Assembly: GCA_003833135.1 (NCBI GenBank)
Contig: QZLH01000632.1
Span: 1 to 64,000 of the forward strand
Length of the DNA: 64,000 bases
DNA from: Oehlia diaphana
Lineage: Eukaryota; Glomeromycota; Glomeromycetes; Glomerales; Glomeraceae
Reading direction: 5' to 3'
Under the pieces are notes generated by a model. The model was not told where the DNA came from. It searched no databases and saw only the letters and a list, made by a program, of their open reading frames with translations. This document shows positions 55,181 through 64,000 of the stretch, one piece after another (position 1 is the stretch's first letter; every line of letters starts with the position of its first letter). Both the position numbers and the translations under genes were made by a program.

Positions 55181-56701
55181 AAATTATTCTAACTATAATA
55201 AATACAGAATAAATCAGGCGTGAATTTTCGTATTACACAATTCAAATTACTTATATAGAGGTTTCTATACGTCAGACAAATTTTTGTTATAGGGATAAAA
55301 AATAAAAATCGGTATTAACAGTAGCACCGCAGCTTCGATCTAAACCTAGAAAATGAAAAAAAAATTATGTCTCCTTCTTTTTAGTAAAAAGAGTTCTTTT
55401 CTTTTTGATATCTGTCTTTTTAAATAAAAAAATTTTATTGTTTTAATTTTCAAAATAGTTATAAAATTATTTATTCATACTCTTATATAGCTATTTTGTA
55501 CTGTACAATAATTTAATGTGCTATACGCCTATACAATAACAATAATCTGAAAATGGAACAGGTGATTTTTATTTGTTAATGGAAACTAGTATAGACCTGA
55601 AATTTAAATCAACTTTACTATCATAAACAGAGAACACGTCAACCGAATTTTTTCTATATTAACTTCAAATTTATTTAATATATTGTTCTTTACAATAGTT
55701 TACTTCCCAGTGTTTTTACCTAAATAATTTACTAATCACCATGTTCAATCGTTAAATATCTAATTAAAGCTCCAGCTCGGATCGGGTACCCGATCCAACC
55801 CGAACTAAAAATATGGGCCAAGGTCATAATAGGTTTTTGACCTCCCTTTGAGTTGGATAATTTTAAAATATTAGCCCAAGTAAATAAAATTTTTCGTTTC
55901 TCATGAAAAAAAAAAATTCCCAAATCTGACTCAGCCGTCCCGAAAAAAAATTATTTTAAAAAAAATTTGGAAAATCTCTAAATGTTGATTGGCTGGTTAA
56001 AAAATAAATTTTTTTTCTAGGGTAAAAATTTATAATTCTTTTTACGCCTTAATTGGACAAAATGTAAACTTTAAATTTTTTTCAGTGTTCTTTTCTTTTT
56101 AACAAAAATTTTAAGTTCTTTTTATTAAATAAAGGAGTTTTTTAATAAAAATTTATAGTTTTTCTTTCCTATATACTCAATCTAGTAAACGAAAAGCAAG
56201 AAAAGATTAATATATATATGATGAATTTAATAAGTAATAACAATATGTAAAAAGTATTAATAATCCTACATAATCAAATAATAATAGTAAATGGTATAAT
56301 AATACAATTAGTGGCTTAACCACAGATAAATTTAGTTATGTCACGTAAATATTTAATGCATAATAAATATATTTTGATATTTTACACCCGGCTGGTGTCA
56401 CATGACTAAATAAAATTTTTTTCTTTTTCGTAACATTTATATGCATGAGAAATGAATAATTTTATTTACTTGGCATAAAATTAACATAAAATACGATTTA
56501 ATTTTTTACTTTGTTGCAATTTTAAAACATATTACGATTCATTCATAAAAAATACATTCCAATAAAATATCATAAGTTCATAACTGTAGTAATATTAAAG
56601 AAAATAAATAGTAAATAATAAAGAAATTTATGCCTTTCTTTCTTTTATTCAGCTTTTATCTATAATTGAAAAATAAATTATTAAATAATATTATTAATAA
56701 A

Positions 56702-58348
56702 TTAATAAATTGAACCATATAAACTGAAATAAGTACCTAGGTCTAGTATAGTAAAATCTATTGCTTCTATTGATTCTATAAAATAATATATCCATCAATA
56801 AAATATTTAAAGAATGATTTTGTAAAGTAAATTAGGAAATTAATTACCTGAATATTCTCCAAATGAATTATCATCATACTTGTCATCAATAGCATTTTTT
56901 GGTTCTGGAAGATTTTTAAAATCTAAAAGCCTACTCGTATAAACTGCTTGAGGATTTGTAGTATACGAAAGAGTAGGTCCAGTATATAATAATGAAGAAG
57001 AAGTTAATTTCTCATTAATTTTATAGGTTTCTTCAACTTGCTTATCGATTTCATTTTCATTATCATTATATACTAATTCATCAAATAACTTGTATAACTT
57101 GTTTTGTAATTCATTTGCTTTAGGTCGTTTTAAAGGATCAGCATCCCAACATTGTTTAATTATGTTTAAAATTAATTGAGGAATTTTATAATTTGATTTT
57201 GGTCTAAGTCCTTGGCAAATGCTAATAGCTAAGAATTTATCATGAGTAATATCATGGTAAGAAGGAAGTCCTGTACAGACTTCATATGCAATAATTCCGA
57301 ATGCATAAATATCACTTTCTTGAGTGTATACTTTTCCTCTTAAAACTTCTGGTGCCACATAGGGTAATACTCCATGTAGTTCTTTACATTCATTTTGAGA
57401 TGATTTTACATTTGCTGGTCGACATAATCCTAAATCAGTAATAAAAGTAAAGTTGCTATCTTTCAATATATTACCACAATGAAAATCACGATGAATTAAC
57501 CCTTTTTGATGAATATAAGCGAGACCTTGTGCAATTTCTTGTAAAATATCCAACTTTTCATTCCATCTTGTTGTATTAAAATTATTATTTAAATATTGTC
57601 TTAAACTACCATCTTTTGCATATCCCATTACTATCATAAAATTTCTAGATTCTGGATCTTTAGTAATGCCATAACACCGTATTATATTAATTGCTTGATC
57701 TGTAAAAAACATATGTGTTTCAATCTAAAAAAAGAATCATAATAATAATTAATAGATAGTTTAACATTATTTATAATAGGACAATATCTTGAAACTATAC
57801 ACAAATAAGTAACTTACTTCTCTTAAAAAATCGTATGTAATATCTTGAGAATTATGTAAACATTTTAAAACAACTGGAAAATTCTCATAACCCTTACAAA
57901 AAGCTTTACTTCTTTTCCATTTATTATTCTCAAAATCCCAACTTTTTATCCATCCATCTTTCCAAATTGCTTTATAAATAGTTCCAAATCCTCCTTTTGT
58001 CAAGTATTCAATATTTTCAAATCTATCATTTTCAATCCATTCTAAAACGTGATAATAATTTTTAGCTTTAAGTTGTGTTTTTTGAATAACCTTATCAACT
58101 TCATGATTTCCACTAGTCCAATTTTTGAAATTTTGTTGAAAATTCTTAGCATTACATGAATTACACCAAGTATAATCAGTTTTAGGCTGCTTACATTCCT
58201 TGCATAAACCATTTTTTTTATAACGTTCTTTTAATTCTTCATTTAATATTAACTTATTAATTAACAAATTTTGTTCTTCAGTTAGGTGCCAACGGTCAAA
58301 ATCTTTTATTTGCTCAAATACATCATCGGTAAGCATAAATTCTTCCAT
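56702..58348 (-). CDS. TKL-like protein kinase, catalytic motifs intact (493 aa)
   Basis: The exons are 58348-57818, 57724-56848 and 56775-56702, joining in frame (1482 nt). The N-terminus holds a CKEC..CNSC pair (about residues 49-67), which could bind zinc, and a linker. The kinase domain has the Gly loop KGGFGTIYKA at about 118-127, the lysine in VVLK at 162 and the catalytic loop LIHRDFHCGNIL with HRD at 255-257. DLG is at 274-276 and VAPE at 300-303, followed by a full C-lobe. A 25-residue acidic tail in the last exon reads ESIEAIDFTILDLGTYFSLY. It should phosphorylate Ser/Thr or Tyr; substrates are unknown. There is an unusual long insert (IKSWDFENNKWKRSKAFCKG) between the Gly loop and the lysine. 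It shares architecture and intron position (just after LRE/LNE of helix C) with the genes at 30974 and 62953. Confidence 0.9.
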
Positions 58349-60150
58349 ATTGGATTAATTAAATGTGATTTCAATTTTATGTCTAGACGGAGTATAAAAG
58401 ATTTATTTATTTTTTTTTTTAAAAAAAAAAGGCGCTTTTTAAAACGTATTACAGTTGCACAGCTGCACAGCAGCGATTGACAAAATTTTATTTTTAAGTT
58501 CAAAACAATAGTTCAAGAAGTCAGCTGATGATCACAAAAATCACAGATTATTAAGAAAATTTCCCAAATATTTGTTTCACAAAAAAAAGCTTTATCGATC
58601 ATTCCAACACCACAATATTATTTGTTAGTACGATTATACTACAGTATATAGATACTTTATCGAAATTTTGAAAAATACAATATCATTATAAGTGTGTAAC
58701 AACGTGTATTAAAAATTATGATAATTAAAAATTGTTAGTTTAAAAAATGTATTATCCAATTAATTTAGTTTGTTTTAAATCTATATAAAAGAAATATTTT
58801 ATCATTATTATATGAAGGAAATTCGTATTAACAAATGAATTCAGTTATAATATAATTCATTATTAAAGTAATTAATTATTATAAAAAATTTCAATCTGCT
58901 TCTAAATAAAAAAATTATTATTATTATTATGATAAAACAAATAAATTATTAAAATTTCCATCTATTTTAACATCATTTTCTTAATAACATGAAATTATAA
59001 TTTTAAAACAATTTTGGTATTTAATGATATAATAGATATTTTCTTAAAATTCAATAATATAATAATTTAATAACTTCAAAAGTAGTTACGCTCAAAGATA
59101 ACATAAATTATTTTAAATAAAATCAGCAAGTATGCTTATTTCGTTATTTAGTTCCATTATCTATGAAAAAAAATTGAAAGAATTATTACTATGATATTAA
59201 TAAACGAAATAAGAAAGGACACGTGAACAAAGTTAGCTTTAATAATCAAAACAAACAAACGTTTAATATGACAGTAATCTTTTACTACTAAATTTAATGT
59301 TCCGAAAAAATAAAATTTAAAGTATTTATTGAAAGATAAACTGATTAGTAATCAATTATTGCTAAAAAATAGACTTTAATTATGTATACATACACCGATG
59401 GATATTACTCTACCGGTATAAAAAAAGTATAAAAAAGTATAAAATTCACCGGTGTATACATCATTCATAATGGGATAAGCCTGTTCCATGGGTATCTAAT
59501 AAATACTGTACTCCATATAGTGGGGCCCCAATATTAAAAGATCATTATCATCAAGACCAATTTGTCATTAGAAAATTTAAGTCTAGACACTTTAAAATTA
59601 TATTTACAATCTGTTATAACAGATTAATATTTACAAGAACTGAAAATACGAGATTAGTACGCAACTTAAATGCTGACAAAAATCCAACATTTAATTTCCT
59701 TTTGCATCTAATAATATTTAATATTAATCAGGAAATGCTCAATATACGATATAATAATTATATTGTATACGGATGTATTCACTATCATTATAAAGAAAAT
59801 TAAAAAATTATCGGATTTAGTGAAAATTTATGGTTTTAAATTACAAAATATGTATTTAACATTTAGAAATCAAGTTAAAGGAACGTTAATAAACTATCTA
59901 TTCTATTACTACTAATTAAGACTCATAATTCTTGGCGGCGTATTTGTTTGCCTTAATTTCTTGTTTATTATTTGCCTAAATGGTTTAAGTACATAGAAGG
60001 AAAAGTGATGATTGATGAAAAAAGAAGACTAAAAGAAAATTATATAGGTCAAAAATTTTGATAAAAAGAATATTCATATGAATCTATACAATAAAAGGTG
60101 AGAAAAAATCGAGATACAGTTTAATAACATGGAACGATGAAAGTGGAAAG
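58349..60150. other. Intergenic, no gene; small inverted repeat at 59385-59456
   Basis: A/T-rich. ATGTATACATACACCGATGG (59381) is inverted as CACCGGTGTATACATCAT (59447-59464), suggesting an 80-bp MITE. No reading frame is supported. Confidence 0.45.
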
Positions 60151-61897
60151 GTGATTTTTGCAGAAGATAAAAAGAAATCACAGAGAAAAAAATATAGAAG
60201 AATATGTTATCATATGATAATTTTTGATGCAGAAGAAGAGAAAGAAGAAAATACGCCACGTTTAGTCGAATGTAAAGGATGCGAAAGAAATATAGGTAAA
60301 AAGTTAGATAAAGATGATGGAAAAAAGGAATGTTTAATATATATAGGATTATTAAAAAAAGGAATGAAGAAGGATGGATAAAACCATATGAACAATGAGA
60401 GATATAAGAATGAAAAACGAAGTTTTGAAAAATTATATAATAGAAGAGATAAGAATTATAATAAAAAAATCGATATGATTGATGAAATTATAAAAGCCGA
60501 TCAAGGTTTTATTGATATATTAAGAAAACTATAAGAGAATCTATAAGAGGAGAAAAGGAGTTTATTTGATAATAGCGTGCGTAAAAGGGAAAATAATGAT
60601 ATCTGAAAAAGGAATTAAAATTATAGAATATTTGGTGAGTTGGGTGATAAGAGGTAGTACATATTTTATTGGAAAAAATGAGACAAGATTTAGTGCGAAA
60701 TTTGAAGTTACGAAAGAGGATGAATTTAAGATTTTATTAAGATGTTTATTAATAGGTATGATTTTAATAGAAAAAAGGTAGCGATGATCTGTTGGGAATT
60801 GATGAGAAAGTTAGATGTATAGAAAATTTTATGAAAAATTTAAGTAATAGGAAAAGGATAGACGAGGATTATTTTTTTAGAAATATTGACGATTGAAAAA
60901 TTTTTACAGGATGAGGATACGAAATTAGATATTTTGGACATTAGAAAATATATTAGAAGAAAAGGGAAAAATGGGAAATTTTTATTGGAGATGAAGAAAA
61001 GTAATTTGGAAACATATGAAATAGAGGTGAAAGATGAAGGTTTAACGATAAACGAATTCAATTTATATTGGAAATATGACCTGATAAGCGGCGAATTAAG
61101 AGGATGGCATAAGAAATGTATGCATGTTATATGGAAGAATGAACTTCTTAATAGCCGAATAATAGAAGATTTGTTTTATTTCAATTATAAAAATGAATTC
61201 GATTGCTGAATTTTATTAGTAATAAAAATAAATTTACTTTCTGGCAGTGTAGTAAAGAAGATACAAAGGAGAGGTCATATAAAATTAAAAATTTGTTAAA
61301 GAATTACCGACTTATGAAGTACTATATAAAAGAGAGGTTAATGAAATAATAAATGAAACATGTCCAAGATTCAATAATGAAATAGAAGGTTGGTTTCATA
61401 TTTGGAGATGCGAAGAAATGAAGCCACGATAGAAGAAATTTTATATGAGACAATCTTTAAGTACGAAGAAAAATTAATATCAGAAGATAAAAAGAAGAAT
61501 TGCGATTGGAGATACTACGTGATATTAATTTGTGAAATAATGATGCATCAATCAGATATTTTATTAGGATTTAATAGAATATGAGAACTTTTCTTCGATA
61601 TCTCGTCTACAAGGCTCTAATCGGAGATTTGTGGGATTTTGTTATGGAAAATATAGAGAGAGAATTTGGATTAAAAGATGTGATGAAGTAGCTGAAATAG
61701 AGAAAGAGCGAGGTATAAATAGTAAAAATAAAAGAAAAAAGAAAAAAAGAAACGAGGATGATGTTGATAGGGATGTTAATAGAAAATCAAGAAAAATCGA
61801 AAAAACAAATGAAAATAGTTTAAACATAAACGAAAAAAATACAGAAAATTCAGTAAAATTAGCAACAAGAGATAGTTTATTAGGGGATGACCAATGA
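60151..61897 (+). pseudogene. Decayed gene of unknown family, frameshifted in several places
   Basis: Five consecutive plus-strand segments change frame: 60151-60381 (PRLVECKGCERNIGKK), 60566-60781 (SWVIRGSTYFIGKNETRFSA), 60886-61209 (KFLLEMKKSNLETYEIEVKD, WHKKCMHVIWKNELLN), 61390-61584 and 61631-61897 (KRKKKKRNEDDVDRDVNRKS). The purine-rich bias, common orientation and similar style suggest one ancestral protein of about 550 residues. It has a CxxC near the start and a very basic Lys-rich tail. The family is not recognised; a repeat-borne gene is possible. Part of the apparent decay may be sequencing error in A runs. Confidence 0.5.
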
Positions 61898-62952
61898 TAG
61901 ACCTTTTAAGAATACTTGGGGAACGAAAGTTAAATTGTAGTTAGAATAATTAGATTATGATTATATAGTTATATATCTAGTATAGTAATTAGATAGAGAT
62001 TGTTTGTTATAGAGGTAGGATAATATAATATATTTATATTTTCTTCTAGTGTTTGTGTAATAATGTAATTTTTTTTATATATATAAATATGATCATAATT
62101 AATAAACGCGTTACTAATTTATTTTTTTAAAAAAAAAAGAAAAAGAAAAAAATAATAAATAATAAATGAGAATCTAAATAAAAAAAAAGAATAGAATAAT
62201 TTTTTGCGCATTATACGTTTTGTTTAATAACTAGAGGATTTGATGTATGGAGACCAGTTAGAACCTTTTTTAAATGGATTTTTATTATTTATAAATTTTA
62301 GAATTTGCGTTTTTAATAAGAATTTATTGCTTTACATTAAAACTTATATTTTTAAGAAATATCACAAAGTTTTTAAGTTTTAACGATCATGATTTGCGTT
62401 GCTTTTATATAGATATTTATTAACAAAGTTGGATTTCATTATAAATTTATAAATTAAAAAAAAATTCTCTTATAAAACATTAATAAATATTTAAGGAAAT
62501 AAGGTTGCCTATAGTAAGTAAACAAAGATTTCGAACAAACTATTCTTAAATACAGTATACAAGTCATTTATTGGACTCTATGTATTGAAACCGTTGGCGT
62601 TATCTAAAAAAAAAAATGACTTACATAATTATGTATTCACGTAATGTCTGTCTTTGTAATGACGAAATTAGAACAAAAATGTACATTATAGGATGATCTT
62701 TCAGGTGTAAGCACTTATTATATCACATGTTAGACCATCAAACTTAGGTACGATCTCAGTATTTTATTCTTAATTTAATATGGATTAGGAATCAGCGGAG
62801 ATTATCATTTCCGAACAATCTTACAATTAATAGTGGTCAAAACCTGTTCTTACAACTGACAATCATAAAAATCGGTAGTACAATCGAATTTTATATAAGA
62901 AACCATTTGAGCGTTAAAGAAAAAAATAAAAACGGTTTTTTTTTTTTACAAA
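61898..62952. other. Intergenic, no gene seen
   Basis: A/T-rich, with A runs at 62130-62190. It includes the 5' flank of the kinase gene starting at 62953. Confidence 0.5.
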
Positions 62953-64000
62953 ATGTCGATAACCGAAAAACAAAATAAAAATTTCAATTACGTTGATTGG
63001 ATAAGAGAAGCAATCGAGAATAATTTTATTACATACTATGATCATAACGAATTTAAAAATATAAAAAAAATTGAAAATAGTAATAATTCAGCCGGAAAAA
63101 TATTTAAAGCAAACTGGAATAACACTAATACTAATTTGGTCTTGAAAACATCGTACGAATCGGACGTTAAAAAAATTGTAAATGAGGTATTTAAAATTTT
63201 AATATATTTCATATAATTAATAATTTCACAAAAAATCTTATTTATCAAAATATATAAATAACAGCTCAAAGCGCAGCAAGAAGTTAATTTTCATGAAAAT
63301 ATTTTACAAATTTATGGAATTTCAAAATTAGACAATCAGTATTCATTAGTGTTAGAGTACGCGGATGGTGGATCATTATATTCTTACTTGAAGAAAAGTT
63401 TCACTAAACTTGGATGGGATGATAAATATTGTTTAGCGTTACAACTCGCAAATGCTATAGACTTTATTCATAGTAAAGGTATAATCCACTGTAATCTGGT
63501 ACGTATTAATTATTTAAAATATTTCTTCTTATCGTTACATGAATCAACGATTATTCATTTGTTTATATTTATTTTTAGCATGCGCAAAATGTACTGGTAC
63601 ATAAAGATATCATTAAGATTGCTGATTTTGGCTTATTTAAAAGGGTGAATGAAATATCAAATTATTCCAATAATGTATTAGATTTTCTTCCTTATTTAGA
63701 TCCAAAAAACTTTAATGATGCATTTAATATCAAATGTGAAAGTCAACCCCATATAATGAATTTTAAATCAGACATTTATAGTATAGGAGTTCTTTTCTGG
63801 TTATTGTCAAGCGGACGTAGACCTTTTTATGATGAAGGTACACAATATGATATAAGTTTAGCCACGGAGATAGTAAATGGAAAAAGAGAAGAGATCATTG
63901 AGGGCACGCCTGTTGAATATAGTGATATATATACAGGTACGTATCACAGTGGTATCGGGACATTTCGCCGAAAGCTATTTCGCAGAAAAATAATCATTGG
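62953..64000 (+). CDS. Kinase-like protein, probable pseudokinase, 3' end outside window
   Basis: The exons are 62953-63186, 63265-63498 and 63579-63936 (phase 1), followed by a GTACGT donor. The rest lies beyond the window. The N-lobe has a degenerate Gly loop (ENSNNSAGKIFKANW, one Gly left at 48), Lys65 in LVLK and a helix C Glu at 78. The catalytic loop reads GIIHCNLHAQNVLVH, so HRD is His-Cys-Asn (153-155). ADFG is intact at 171-174, and the APE region is replaced by PYLDPKNF. The C-lobe continues with SDIYSIGVLFWLLSSGRRPF. Loss of the catalytic Asp and of the Gly loop predicts a pseudokinase. No zinc-type Cys pairs precede the kinase domain, unlike the two other kinase genes here. Intron 1 falls at the same place as in the genes at 30974 and 56702. 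Confidence 0.85.
63957..64000. mobile_element. Start of a TTTCGCCGAAA-word element in an intron
   Basis: GGGACATTTCGCCGAAAGCT, then ATTTCGCAGAAAAAT, repeats the words seen at 15430-15560. It lies just past the donor site of the kinase intron and is cut off by the window edge. Confidence 0.5.

Noticed and set aside
1..64000. CRISPR array or prokaryotic operon
   Set aside because: Tandem repeats here have no regular spacers, and the genes are spliced or single eukaryotic units.

Overview
The window looks like nuclear DNA of an arbuscular mycorrhizal fungus of the Rhizophagus type (Glomeromycotina). The grounds are very high A+T, short GT..AG introns, a tandem family of single-exon F-box proteins starting MSCSKIFSGDLPEL, Cys-rich TKL-like protein kinases, and many short non-autonomous transposons. 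The species assignment is inference; no rRNA or marker gene is present. No prokaryotic features were seen (no operons, ribosome binding sites or CRISPR), and no tRNA was found.

Layout. (1) 1-5430: low-complexity sequence, a possible Helitron end, one broken F-box gene and one intact one. (2) 5.8-13.3 kb: two related solo-LTR-like elements around a seven-exon cytochrome P450, then TIR/MITE elements. (3) 13.6-25 kb: three intact F-box genes, an F-box relic, a decayed Tc1-like transposase with a nested fold-back element and an assembly gap, and a broken gene with a SAP-like end. (4) 25-30.9 kb: mostly non-coding, with a splice-acceptor-like 20-bp tandem array, a 265-bp direct repeat and gene crumbs. 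(5) 30.97-33.07 kb: a Cys-rich kinase-like gene whose catalytic Asp is Asn. (6) 33-42.5 kb: a purine-rich minisatellite, a small KH-domain gene, hairpin repeats, a 52-bp perfect-TIR element with a second gap, and elements bordered by arrays of the word ACCGACA. (7) 42.5-43 kb: a small secreted 4-Cys protein. (8) 44.2-53.7 kb: a CCCGACA-word element with a nested hAT-type MITE, an F-box gene split by a 914-bp TA-flanked element, an unknown ORF split by one TGA, and a further intact F-box gene. (9) 56.7-58.35 kb: a kinase with intact catalytic motifs. (10) 60.1-61.9 kb: a decayed unknown gene. (11) 62.95-64.0 kb: the start of a third, probably catalytically dead, kinase.

All F-box copies lie on the minus strand and share an upstream block with the word GTGCGACAATATCGGA, so they probably arose by tandem duplication together with their promoters. 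Five of eight copies or relics are open; three are decayed in different ways (nonsense, frameshift, transposon insertion, truncation). The kinases show the same pattern of expansion followed by loss of catalytic residues. The biology suggested is birth-and-death evolution of putative ubiquitin-ligase adaptors and signalling kinases in a transposon-rich island.
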